Of a DNA stretch of 64,000 bases, positions 10,840 to 22,633 are shown piece by piece. The stretch comes from Rhodocollybia butyracea (taxonomy: Eukaryota; Basidiomycota; Agaricomycetes; Agaricales; Omphalotaceae), in assembly GCA_015501585.1 (NCBI GenBank), contig JADNRY010000158.1, positions 62,001-126,000 of the forward strand, given 5' to 3'. The first letter of the stretch is position 1. Each line of letters opens with the position of its first letter. The position numbers and the translations under genes are program-made. The notes below the pieces were generated by a model, which saw only the letters and a list, made by a program, of their open reading frames with translations, searched no databases and was not told the DNA's origin.

Positions 10840-12230
10840 TGCGTCTCAACGTGTTTTCCCCTCGGAACTGCCCTCCTCGCTGATCCATGTCTCCTGCGCA
10901 AACGCCTTCGTCAGCACCCATCTAGTACTTGGCCTCCGTGGAGTCTCCAGCTTTCATCTCGGGAATGAGGAGCAGGGAGCCATACGTTCAAGCAGAGATT
11001 ACATTCGTCGGTGGAGACATGAATGAGGTGATAACGGAGATGATGGTGTTCCGTAGCCAGTTCGACGCGATGGACTACGGGATCGGATGGGGAATGGGAA
11101 GATTAATCCAAATGAACGCGACTTGGGCGTTGACGCGTTGACAGCCGAGGTTCTGTCTGCGCCATTGGCGGAATAGGTTTCTAAGCACATGGAATGAAAG
11201 GAGATGGAAAGAGAAAGAACGTACCCCCAATGGCATCAACGATTATCCAGCAGATGAACGTAACGCTCGAATATCCCCAAAGCACCGTCGACGTCGATGA
11301 GAAGAGGCCCAAGTGCGAAACGATCCATTGTACAGAAGGAAAACGGTAGAATGGACGTTGAAACGGTGATGATAGAGCACGTCCTTATGGCACCAGTAAC
11401 TGGATGAAAGTCGGCCGGATCTCCGCTGTTTTGTCCTCGATGGGTTCGGACTAACCTCTAAACCTCACAAACACACGTCTGGTATCCTATACGGCCTTCT
11501 TCGATGATATTGGGGTTACTTCAAGATAAGGGAAAGGCCAGTAGTGAGAATGGTGGGATACCAATGGGAATCCGATACGAGCCAGTCGGTACATTTTTGG
11601 GGGACAAAGGCGAGACAGGAGGCAAGCAGGAGACGGGACCATGATACAGAACCGGCCTCCACGCATCAAATCTCCGAAATTTTCGAGGTGTACATGGAAA
11701 GGATGCACGGTAACAAGGCTGACCGGTACCGGCTATGAGAGGATAGTCAGAGCACGACTATACCATTCGGCCAAGTCACCGGCGGGGAGTGCGCCAGAGA
11801 ATATGCCGGGCGAAAAGGTAGAGACGAGTCAGCGACAAGTGCTAGTGCACAGTGAGTTGCGTGGCCTGCGGAGTACAGTTGGGTTGATGTAGGTCCTCCA
11901 GTGGATTGGTAAAATACAACGTACCTGGCCCGACACCACTGAGATACCACGACCATACTATCCAGCCAAGTCGCCGGCAAAAGAATTTGGCGGTAGGAAG
12001 GGCAGAGACAATGCGTGGTCCGCTGCCTTGGAGTTCAGTTGACCGAGGGACTTTCGAGCACCGTTGATATACCAAGGTTTGTCTCCCGTATTACTATACA
12101 CAACTTGATAAATGAAAGAAAAACGGAAAGCTAAAGAAAAAGAGATCACGCACATAAGTTCATCGATTATCTCATCCTTGGTTGCAAGTAGTCTTTGCAT
12201 GAAAAATGCTCGTTAAGAAAAGAAACTGTA
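10840..12230 (-). pseudogene. MFS sugar transporter relic 3
   Basis: Minus-strand degenerate copy. A segment near 12015-11965 reads LPFLPPNSFAGDLAG and aligns with the helix-2 region of the intact gene. Fragments near 11760-11640 match the sugar-transport signature region. Near 11130-10890, read on the minus strand, lies the region equivalent to IPIRSR..STASNWLWN through the C-terminal helices. The frame is broken many times and blocks are rearranged; AAGTCGCCGGC-type sequence occurs both near 11770 and near 11970. Confidence 0.7.
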
Positions 12231-12232
12231 TG

Positions 12233-12260
12233 ATAGGCGCTCATAAATATGAGCGCCTAT
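12233..12260. promoter_or_regulatory. recurrent palindrome, copy 3
   Basis: ATAGGCGCTCAT and ATGAGCGCCTAT form a perfect 12-bp inverted repeat around AAAT. It sits immediately upstream of transporter relic 3 on the minus strand. Confidence 0.6.
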
Positions 12261-13733
12261 GCGGCCTATCACAATACCTGCTTGCCCATTCCTTTCGCGA
12301 ACGTTTCAGCCATATGCATATTATGCCTACAGAGCTCGTTATCCCCTCTATTTTATACATCAATCAACATTATCCTCTCACCTATTCTCAATCCATGATG
12401 CCAGCGGCGGAGCATCCAGTACACTATATTCTACGGTCTACCCGCCATGGTCCCTCAAAGTTAGCTTGGTGACCAAACCCTCTATGAGGGGCGTCGATTA
12501 ACATGAAACCTGTCACCAAGCTACCTCAAAGTCGGAAAGTCCTCATAACTGTATTATGGCTTCAAGCTCATGTATTTGGACTGACACGCTGACATTGCAC
12601 ATTCGCCCAGACATGTTCAACCTATGTGTGAGTCGAGCCCTCGAGGGCCTCGTAAAATGCTCCGGCTAAAGAGGTGTAGAGGAAGGAGATCCCACTCAAG
12701 AGGTGTAGTCCTGCACCTCTGGAAGGACATCGTATGCTCGTAGCTTGATGTAGATAAATGAACCGCCGCCTCACCGCTGCGTATAGCCGCAGTCCAATTT
12801 TTTTTGGCTTTGACAACGATCGATGATCTTTCAAGTTTGTGATGCTGAGCACAGACATCGATAAAGCTTTGTTCACTTGCGACTGGATTCCATTGGTCAA
12901 ACTTCTTAAATTTCTACACGTTCGTGAAAGCCGTCAAAGGAGGCTTCAACTGAGTCTTTCGTTATCTGCGCAGCTTCGTAGGAGCCTGCAGCTGGTACCC
13001 GGTCAACGGTCCCCCAAGTTGTACGCTATCGCTCGTCAAGTGGCCCTGGGGCGCTTCCTCTGGTCCTTGCCTGGCTAAGTATTCCCAAAGTTTATAGCGA
13101 CATTGTTTGGTTGAACTGTCCTTTCGGGTCCTGGTAAATTGTGGAACGTCAGACTGTCGCATTCCAATGCTCTTTGTTGACGCCAATATTCCAAAGACAC
13201 ATCTCGGCTTCCCCCCAAGCTTCAGTCAAACTACTTCAAGACTCACATTGGTCCCCGGAGTCTGGAAGAGCTTGAACTTTATCCTCTTGGAAGGAGAAGT
13301 TGAAACACGGAAGGGAACAGACCTTTGCCGAGCTCAGGGCTACTAACCATACTTTGCTGGTATTTGCAATCGGACCAGCTGTAACTAGTTACTAGACAAC
13401 TTACGACGGATGGTGCTTATGATCTTTGTTAACGACAAAGGCGAAATGATCTCTGAGCAAGCTTCCATCAGGCCAGCCGATATTCCCTTCTATAAGAAGG
13501 ATGGGGAGAAGTCTATTGTCATTGCAGTACATGTTGATGTTTCATTAACATTGTCTAACAATACTCAGATACATACTCAGATAGTATTGACTCAAAGCCT
13601 CAAATGCAAATTAAATATACTCAAGACTCACAGACCTGACTCCAAGTTATACAGGCCAGAACAGACATGGACAACTAATTCACATAGCAATAGTCACAAA
13701 AAGAGAAATATTTCATAGATACAAATAATACAA
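12261..13733. other. intergenic region, no supported gene
   Basis: Short plus-strand ORFs (for example 12839-13078 and 13107-13346) have no motif I recognise and no consistent splicing. About 12530-12590 resembles 21425-21480 downstream of COA6 (shared TTTCAAGCTC-type sequence), so part of it is duplicated flank. The right end is the 3' side of the NLR gene. Confidence 0.4.
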
Positions 13734-15932
13734 TCAAGCAAGAAGACTATCCCATAGTAGATATAACAAAAACATAATTGCAATACCCTTACTACCTCTG
13801 GAAACAACCACCTGAAGTGCATGTGTATACTTTGCAACTCCATCCTTTCCACCTTGGGGATTTATATTTGAATTTCCCTCTAGAAACAGCTGGACAATAT
13901 CTGTGTTTGCATTCTGGATAGCTGCCTGGAGTGCATTCCCATAGTATCCCCCTTGTGCACTTATATCTGCTTTCTGCTGGAGAAGAAGGTGGACAATATC
14001 CATATCTCCTTGGGCTGCAGCTGCCTGAAGAGCATTTCCATAATGTCCACCTTGGGCATTGATATCTGCTTTGTGCTCCAACAGAAGCTTGACAATACAT
14101 TTGTGGCCTTGAGCAGCAGCTGCCTGGAGTGAATTTCCATACTGTCCACCTTTTGCATTTACATCTGCTTTGAGGCTTAAGAGAAGCTCAACATTATCCT
14201 GGCTTCCTTCAGCAGCGGCTGCCTGGAGTGCATTTCCATAGTATCCGTTTTTTGCATTGACATCTGCTTTGTGTTCTAAGAGCAGCTGCATAATATCCTT
14301 GTTGCCATGAGCAGCAGCTGCTTGGAGTGCATTCCCATACTGTCCACCCTGAGCATTGACATCTGCTTTGTGTTCTAAGAGAAGATGGACAATATCCTTC
14401 TTGCCTTGCACAACAGCTATGTGAAGTACATTTCCATAATGTCCACCTTGATTGATATCTGCTTTATGATTGAGGAGAAGCTGGACAATATCCTTGTTGC
14501 TCCATGTAACAGCTGCTAGAAGTGCACTCCCATACCATCCATGTTGAGTATTTGCATCAGCCTTGCAATCTAGGAGAAGTTGAACAATATTTTTTGTATT
14601 GTGAGCAACAGCCATCAGGAGTGCTTTCCCATGTCTTCCACTGTCCAAATCTCTACCCCCTTTGTGTTCTAAAAGCAGTTGAACAATACCCTCATCATCT
14701 TTGGCAACAGCTGCCTCAAGTGCACTTGTATATTCTACAAGTTGATACTCTCCACCTTGTTGATTTCCACTTGATTTGGCCTCTAGAAGCAACTGGACAA
14801 TATCCTTGTTTTTGTTCTGGATAGCTGCAAGGAGTGCATTCCCATATTGTCCTCCTTGTGCATATATATCTGCTTTCTGATGTAAAAGAAGGTGGACAGC
14901 ATCACTATTGCCGTGGGCAGCAGCTGCCTGCAATGCAGTTCCATACTTTCCACCTTGAACATTGACATCTGCTTTGTGTTTTAAAAGAAACCGGACAATA
15001 ATGTTGTTGCCTTCAGCAGCAGCTGCCTGCAGTGCACATCCATAATATCCTCCTTGAGCATTGACATCTGCATTGTGCTCTAAGAGAAGCTGGGCAATAT
15101 CCATGTTGCCTTGAAAAGCAGCTGCCTGAAGTGCAGTTCCAAAAAGTCCACCTTGGGCATTTACATCTGCTTTGTGATCTAAGAGAATCTGGAAAATCTC
15201 CTTCATGCCTTCACTATCAGCTCCACGGGATGCATTTCCATACCATGTCGTCCGACGAGTTTTGGCATGCTCCTGGGTAAGCTTATATGTACTCTTGTCC
15301 CCTTGAGCAGCAGCTGCCTGAAGTGCATTGCCATACAGTCCACCTTGGGCATTGATGTCGGCTTTATGCTCTAAGAGAAGCAGGACCATATCCTTGAGGC
15401 CTCGAGCACTAGCTACCTGCAGGGTATTGCCATACTGTCCTTTGGCATTGACATCTCCTTTGTGTTCTAGGAGAAGCAGCAAAAAATCCCTTTTTCCTCG
15501 AACAACAGCTGCCTGGAGTGCATTATCAAACATTCCACCTTGTGCATTAACATCTGCTTTGTGCTCTAGGAGAAGCTGAACAATGTCCTTGTCCGCGTTA
15601 CTAACAATAGCTGCCTGAAGTGCAGTTCCATATATCCCACCTCTGGCATTGACATTTGCTTTGTGCTTCAAGAGAATCTGGACTACCTCCTTGCCACCCA
15701 TTAAAGCAGCTGCCTGGAGCGCACTTCCATGTTGTCCACCTTGGGCATTGACATCTGCATTGTTCTCTAAGAGAAGCAATACAATATCCTTGTAGCCATT
15801 GAGAGCAGCACCCTGAAGTGCATTTCCATAGTGTCCGCCTCGAGCATTGACATCTGTTTTGTGTTCTACAAGAAGCTGGACAGTCTCCTTTTTGCCATGA
15901 GCAGCAGCTGCTTGTAGTGCATTTCCATACCA
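13734..15932 (-). repeat. ankyrin repeat array of NLR 1
   Basis: About 22 units of roughly 99 bp with the pattern YGNALQAAA..G..DIVQLLLEHKADVNAQGG. Unlike NLR 2, this array is diverged. A three-repeat block near 14690-14949 and one near 13780-14045 share the unusual feature of an ALxAAIQN repeat, a five-to-six-residue insertion after QGG, and a YT.AL repeat, indicating block duplication. Confidence 0.8.
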
Positions 15933-17795
15933 CCCACCTTGGGCATTGACATCAGCCATTTCTTTGACAATCAAATGCTCCATTATCATTGTCAGTCCAT
16001 CATAGGCCATGTAATACAGTGGAGGGTGTATGTAACGAGGATCCAAATCTGGCCTGCATTTAGTGTTACGGTTGCGGTCTGGCCCATAAATTCTAATCCA
16101 GTTTATATATGGCAGTTGGCTTCTATCTTTCACTAATGCTAATGCTAGATCTTTAGCCTGTTTGTCATTGAACACTGCCTTGCCTAACCCCCTCATATGT
16201 GATGGCCAGTACTTTGCCGCATATAAAGCTAATGGATAGTCCTTTTCAAATGCATATATTTGCTTTGAGGTAAACTGGAGCAAATAGATAAGGCAAGTTT
16301 GACATATTGTGGAATGTGCCAACTGGTCATTGATTTCAATCAGCCCAGTGGAGTGTTTCAGACCCTGGTTATTGGTGAGAAACTCTTTCACAGAATTGTG
16401 TGCAAGCTGCACAATTTGCTTTGCATTGACAGTAATCAATGTGGAGTCCAGGATATCATAAGTCCCAGTTTCAAGCTCCAAAGACCGTGCATCAGGATCA
16501 AACATTTGCACATCCAAATCTACTGCCAGAATTTCTCCAACTTCAGCAATTGACAGTGGTTCACATGCATATACCAACCACATAAGAAGTTGGTTTGCAT
16601 CATGCACATGTTCACTTCCATTCATCCTTTCAATGGCCACAGTATATGTCTGCTCTAGGGTCTTGGGTAGCTTCTTCAGCGCCTCCTGAATGGCTTTAGG
16701 TGTCTTGCATCGCTGCAGTACAGTGACCTGGCAGTCAACCCAGCGAAACCTTTGTCAAGATTAACTTAATCACAAGTTATTTCAATCATGATTCATCTGG
16801 AATACTTACTGGCCCTGTGATCCTTGAGTCAAACAATTTACTATTTCATTGAATAGTTCTTCCTTTAATTTGCGATGCTTGAGCTGATCTTGCAGATACT
16901 TGGTAACATCCTCTTGAAAAGCATCTTGGGCATCATCAAGGTGAATATTCTCAGACACCTCATAACTAGTCTCGGCCAGATATCGACTAGTTACAGCTAT
17001 GCAGAGGATGTCCTGAATAAGAGCAAGATGTTTGAACACATCATTTGCCTCAGTGCATTCATCCATGGCATCTAGTACCAGGAAAATAGGACTCAAATCC
17101 TTAGCAACTGCCACTAGAGTTTTACTCAAATCCTCTGTGGTGGGCTCCATCAGACCATCATTGCACTCTTTAAAATGTGCATGCAGGGCAGAATGAACAC
17201 CCTCAGAGCTTGTGGCCATCTGTAACAAAAGTGACTGAAGAAGACCACGGGCAGTTGTCTTAGTCTTCAAGTTGTCACGGTTGTCGAAATAGTAATAGTA
17301 GCATCCAAGTGGGGAATTAACTTGCAAATTTTTGATGATTGTTGTGCTAATGATGCATATAGGATATCAGGTCAATGAGGATGCATGCATGCTTACGAGA
17401 GAATAGTTTTCCCGGACCCCACTAGATTATATTTGTTAGATTTAAACCATTATGCTGTGCAGAAGAATTTCACCTTTGCCCTGTATCCATAGGATTCCAG
17501 GTCTACCTTGGCACCACTGAACATATTGTGGATGGGACAGTATCCATTGTCCGGTGCCAGGTGTTCTCTTATCGCATGCCGCGACAAAATTGATAGAGGG
17601 ATCAGGTGCCTTTAACCAACTCCGAATAGCTGATACGTTGTTATTATCTTCATTTCAAATGTTACTTGGAGACCTGGGGAGGACAGTCAAAGGGCACTCA
17701 CTCCAGGAGTGATAATTGTTAATCTGGTTGTTGATGATGTTTGCCGTTTGAAATTGTGGATTTACCAGCGTAAAATTGGATGCATGCGCAAACAT
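13734..17795 (-). CDS. NACHT-ankyrin NLR protein 1
   Basis: Five exons on the minus strand (17795-17702, 17647-17474, 17421-17397, 17346-16810, 16749-13734) join in frame to 1281 residues. The start is the ATG of MFAHASNFTLVNPQ, which aligns with an internal Met of NLR 2; upstream the homology is frameshifted. Next come WLKAPDPS and WIQGK, with the Walker A motif GSGKT assembled across the 25-nt third exon. Walker B is FLVLDAMDE and the sensor-like motif is TSR. A conserved FRWVDCQ region leads into a helical spacer. From residue 550 to the end there are about 22 ankyrin repeats of 33 residues. Several repeats are degenerate (the seventh lost its second helix) and two have insertions. It is probably a cytoplasmic immune or non-self-recognition receptor, as proposed for fungal NLRs; ligand and effector are unknown. 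Confidence 0.85.
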
Positions 17796-20700
17796 GCTAT
17801 CAGAAAGTGTAAGCTAAAGTTACGAAATGAGAAAAGTTATGCTCACCTCCCAAGCCTACTATCTGGTTGCCTATCTGCTCTGGTTATCTCTTGCTGCACT
17901 CTGTTCAAAAAGTTAACGTTGGCCGTCACTACAGGAGACATTGGAACTGAGACGTTGGAACTTTACCTGCGATCTTCGGACATGCTAGTACGTAGCAAGG
18001 AGGGATCAATCGACCTTTGATTGGCAGTTTTCAAGTTTAGTATAAGGTCCGCACGTGCACCGCGGAGCAACTTTATCCCAGGGGCTCAGGTGATGTGCGA
18101 GTGCAGGGCCTTGGAACGACTTCGGACAATTAATGCACTACTTATTCTCTCAGTCCAAAGACCACCGAAAGAGGCTACTTACCTTCGAGTCCTGTTTGGA
18201 CATATGAGCACTTGAAAAGCTGTCATTTGGTCCCGACAGAACACCAATGAGAGGATGCGCACATTGACAGGACTACGATATATGTGTTAAGAAGCTTCAG
18301 GCGACGGCAATACATGTACAATCATTATACGGGTTTATGCGGATCAAGTTCTAAATGTACAGTGGCAGTGCAAGAGTAACATGTGCTCATGCGCCATACT
18401 TACAGTACTGTTCCAATACTACTATTTCTGAATATTGAACGGGAAAGTTTCGGGCGCAAACGGGGGAAGAACAGAACGCGAATTCACGATGAAATACTGG
18501 GGCCCTCGGGCAGACTGGGGCTCAACTATTTTGACCCCTGGCTGAACATCTTTGTACCTGGATGACCTTTAAACTGGCGTAATCTTATGGCAATCTTATC
18601 ACTTTGCACTGCGTTTTAACTAGAGGTTAAAACTCGTGTGATATTTTCGGGGTTAAACTCAGTTTGACCTAGGCTGCTGCCTGTGTAGAAAGGCCGTGGG
18701 TGTTACAGTAGGTTACAGTCATCGTCGCGGCAGAACATCGCCTAGTCATGAGATAAGGTGTCAGAAACTTATCCTCCTTTGTAGTTCAGCTAGTTGACTG
18801 TACCTCCGATATCAAACACCAAGCTGACGGACGTCAAGTCAGTCCAGCCAGGAAATTTAATGTTGCTACCCGACTCAAACGCTCCCTCCAAGAACATTGG
18901 CTGCACAGTGCAGATAGAGTGACTCATACTTCGGTATACGCTATCTCTCACAGCAGTGTTTTCGTTTCATCGCTCCACGATTGTACTCAATTCCGTCGGA
19001 CAAAAGATGACCATGACCCCTATGTTAACATAAGTATACCAAAACCCCAAAACAAACTAGGTCTGGCGGCCATCGAGTTTGTGAAATCACTCAATACCGA
19101 AGCTGGACTAAACAGCATAGCGACTAAGTATACCAAGGCTGTATGCATAGTGACATCCAAAATTAGCTTCCCTCGCGTCTTCCCCCTGCCATTCACTGCC
19201 CTTTACCTACTCTCTATCGATGATTCTCCCGTCTTCATTTCGGTATGGCTGATGGCTTGAGTTGTCATATGACTGGTCTTTCAGGATGGACTCGTGGGTC
19301 TCGATAGAAGGGGGGATTCCGTCTAGACTTGGACCTAGGACAAGGAATGGTGATGGACCCGGGGAGGGATGTAGGTGGGCACGCGGCTGTACAAATCAAG
19401 AATCAAACCTTTAGGGTGAGGTTGTCCAAATAAAATGTAGCATAACAAAATATAATAAACGGACTACTTATTGATTTCTCACCAGAGAATTCGAGTGGAT
19501 AAGACAATTCCGATCTTATTATTACGAGCATATGTCTTAGCGAGATTATCCAGTGGAGGGATAACAAGACCTCTAGAGTTCGATCTTTTACTGATGCCTA
19601 TTGGTGGGGTTCAACTTTCAGGGTTCATCGAGATTGAGTAGAAGAGTTCAATGAGAAGACATAATCGCATGCCGTATGTTTCGACCATGGCATGATTTTG
19701 GCATTTGTGGAAATTCATGTCCGCGTTTTAAGACAAGTATATGTAGAGATGACCGCAGGTCTACAAAATTAGCAACAGTGACAGCAAAAGGTAAAATCTG
19801 TCTTGACAGTGCCGTTCATAATCCGGATACTTAGATGAATAGCGGTGGTCAATTGTATGTGGACCAAAGACGGGGATGGCCGTAGAGATCAACTGAATAT
19901 AGCGGGATTCTTTAGTACTTGGTGGCCCCTATGCCTAGAAGTTCGCCGAGGTCAACGTGAAGTTTCACTATCAAGCTCAAGCTGTTCAGTGTTTCTGGAA
20001 GATTGATAGAGCCTGAGATGGCCTGGAAAGAAAAAAACAAGAATGAACATCGCGATAATGTTGCGATAATAAGGTGATAAGAGAAGCTCCACAGAGCTCC
20101 CGCGGGTGAGGTGAACAATATTGTTACGAATCGTTTACGAATGCTCAGTCTGAGTAAATGACGGTGAACAACCTTTGATTGCTGATTCCCGTTGACGTTC
20201 TGTTTGTCTGTTTGTTTACTAGTAATTGACCCTAATTAATTAGCTGTCGATTTGGGTTTGAATTTAACACACTTTCATGGTTCAATGCTTCGAGCTTCGA
20301 GCCTTCCCCACATGGCATAAGCATATAATTACTCCTGAGTTTGTAGATGTCCATTCCATTCCTTTCGATTTCGTTGATCATCCTTCAGGCTTCCAATTCA
20401 GGTTCTTCCCCGCGGGGTAACCCAGCCTATAAAGTTAGATAAAGTTTGAACCTCGAAATATCAGGATCACCGAGCTTGATTCATCTGAATGATACATCCC
20501 TATTCGACGGTTTTAGGAGATACCTAGGTTTTCGTTCAAGAGGTATTCTAGTCACCCCAATATATATATAGATTGCCAAGTTCTGTGCCAAGCCCCATAC
20601 GGCTGTTTGGAGAACACCGGAGAAAAAGAGGGTGGAAAATAGCTTGTTCGATGGTTCATCGGCTTCAGTTCGTTGGATTTCTGAAAAAAAAAGACGGCTC

Positions 20701-20914
20701 GAAAATAGTTTAGAAATGCTTGATTTTTTCATCGATTTGTGAGGAAATGGTCTTTTCTTGAATATGTGTATTCTGTGTAAAGGCGTAAAGAGATGTTATA
20801 AGATCAAATGATAAGATCTTACGACTCGGCGCTTAACTGCTGACGCGCTGGCCAGCGCTAAAGCACCTTACCCAGTTTCAACTCTTATTCTCAAAACGTC
20901 ATTCCGTCTCGAAT
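17796..20914. other. 3.1-kb gene-poor region
   Basis: I find no gene I can support. An ORF at 18919-19260 has no known motif. Near 20030-19912 on the minus strand there is a splice-acceptor-like TTTCCAG followed by a short open stretch ending in TAA, possibly the tail of a lost gene. Only local AT-rich sequence and a short inverted repeat (TTTTAAC/GTTAAAA, about 18614-18632) were noticed. Confidence 0.4.
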
Positions 20915-21266
20915 ATGTGGCCATTTTCTTCGCCAAAAGCCTCAAATACCTCTACTCGAGAGGACCGCCAACGATGCTGGGACGCAAGAGACCAATATTT
21001 CGCTTGTTTGGATCGTGCTGCGGTTGTGAAGCCTGGTGACGAGAAGCCTAGCAGGGCGTGTGGATCAGAGGGAAAAAGTTACGAAGAGAGTTGTGCGAAA
21101 AGCTGGGTGAGTCTCTTACCGTAATCCGTCCTGCTTTGTAGAAATTAATTGTCTGGGCTGTTATCTTATCCAGATCGAGTATTTTAATCAACGACGGGTA
21201 ATCGGAGAGGCTCAGAAGGATAGATTGGCCCAGGCGGATACTCAAGCCCGGAATGCTAAGCAATAA
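20915..21266 (+). CDS. COA6: cytochrome c oxidase assembly factor COA6
   Basis: Two exons (20915-21106 and 21174-21266) give 94 residues. The start MWPFSSPK, REDRQRCWDARDQYFACLD and the later C..YEESC form the CX9C plus CX10C pair (C-WDARDQYFA-C and C-GSEGKSYEES-C) diagnostic of COA6. The C-terminal IEYFNQRRVIGEAQKDRLAQ also matches the family. In fungi COA6 acts in the mitochondrial intermembrane space, helping copper delivery to the Cox2 site; import uses the Mia40 disulfide relay. Length is normal. It is an ordinary single-copy gene enclosed in duplicated accessory sequence. The intron (21107-21173) is GT-AG. Confidence 0.92.
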
Positions 21267-22633
21267 AGCGATGAGACGCGTTATGTGTCTTATTGCTCCA
21301 GGCTTTCAGCCGGGAGTTGCATGCGTAAAGTTAGTCGGGCGTCGAACCTTACTCACCTCAATGACGCGAAACCTCCCGCATTAAAGCATCAAAGCATTAG
21401 TACACGCCCTGTGCCGCGCCATGGTCCCACAAAGTCCTCACAAGTGTATTACGGTTTCAAGCTCTTGTATTTGGGTTTCATGTTCTCTCGGACCGTATAA
21501 CGTTGTATATGTTGTGAGGTGAGACCATAGCTCTCTTCGTTTATGCGTTAACTCAGGATCATTTCACAGATCTTCGGCGGAAAAAGTCCTCGATAAACCG
21601 AATTTCGGTGCTCCAGGCGAGTACATAAAACACAGCACCTCCGTATATCGTGAGCGCGGCGACGTTCGGCTAGTAGTACTTTCATCACATTTCCCCTCCA
21701 CTGCGAGAGCTAGGTACGGTTTGTACCCGCCATTCTGGCCTTCTGTCCCCATGCCGTGCCTCAAGGACGGCTTGTAACCTCCGACCAAGCAGCCCGGAAC
21801 TCGGACCTCGAGCTTATGCGGATTATTTTAGTCTATGATATCGACGCAGAACTAGTCAAACCGGAACGGGTCTAACGCTATGTGTACGTTCCATCCCGCT
21901 CTCTGAATATTGAATCATGTGTTCTAAATCGATACGAAAATTTAACTTTTTCTTGTTACACAGAAGACACTCGTTCTATCATACCGGCTATCGGAGTACA
22001 TTCAATTGAAGCACTTGTTTTGGTGAAACCGTGGACTTTGTTTACTTCGTTTCAATGCAACGGCTACTAGAATATGATTCCGTTCGCGATTTTCCCTGCG
22101 TTTCCCTACGACGGTGGACTTTCCTTGCTCCTCCTGGCAATTCTTTCTTGGGGCCTATATTGGCCCATCAGTGGTCTATAGAGATTTTGTGCTCGGAGCC
22201 CAGGTGTTTTGTACAGACGCCAAACAGCGTGAGCTGATATCTGTCTCGTAACTGTCACCGATTTGTGGCCGACATGTGTCGTTTTGTATAGGACCTCAAT
22301 AGAAGCACAAGGTCGGTTTTAAAGAGCGGAGCCTAACCACCTTTGGAAGAGCGCTATGGAAAGTTGGGAAAGCGAGAGGGGACCAGGATTCGAGGAAGGA
22401 CAGAGAGAAAATGAAGAAGTGGGATGTTTTACTTATCGACACTGGAGAACCAGACCAGTATGGGGAAGTATGGGGAAGAAGAACGGCTATTGATGGTTCC
22501 TGTAATGGGTGTACGGAACCTATACCCGATTTTGCAGGATCCGTAATTCCCGAGCCAAGGGTTTTCGATATAAAAGCTTGGCTAGTAAGTTGGTTCGTTT
22601 TACCTCCCCTTTACCTTTTGCTTTTTTGTCAAG
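21267..22633. other. intergenic region, no supported gene
   Basis: About 21425-21560 resembles 10740-10850 (shared TCAAGCTCTTGTA, TCGGACCGTA and a GCGTTA-CTCA block), so a COA6 3' flank has been copied elsewhere. An ORF at 22411-22644 runs toward the transporter without known motifs. The last few hundred bases are the transporter promoter; it lacks the recurrent palindrome. Confidence 0.4.

Noticed and set aside
13410..13718. ORF with KDGEKSIVIAVHVD resembling the end of a copia RT motif
   Set aside because: Only about ten residues look similar, the VDD box is not complete and no flanking copia sequence exists.
14522..16553. Several plus-strand ORFs over the NLR 1 ankyrin array
   Set aside because: They are antisense shadows of the repeat-rich minus-strand gene.
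17796..18020. A longer N-terminus for NLR 1 matching the first 26 residues of NLR 2
   Set aside because: The homologous DNA is present but carries a 2-bp difference that breaks the frame, so the next Met (17795) was used.
18919..19260. 113-codon ORF in the gene-poor region
   Set aside because: No recognised motif, no paralog in the window and no supporting splice structure.
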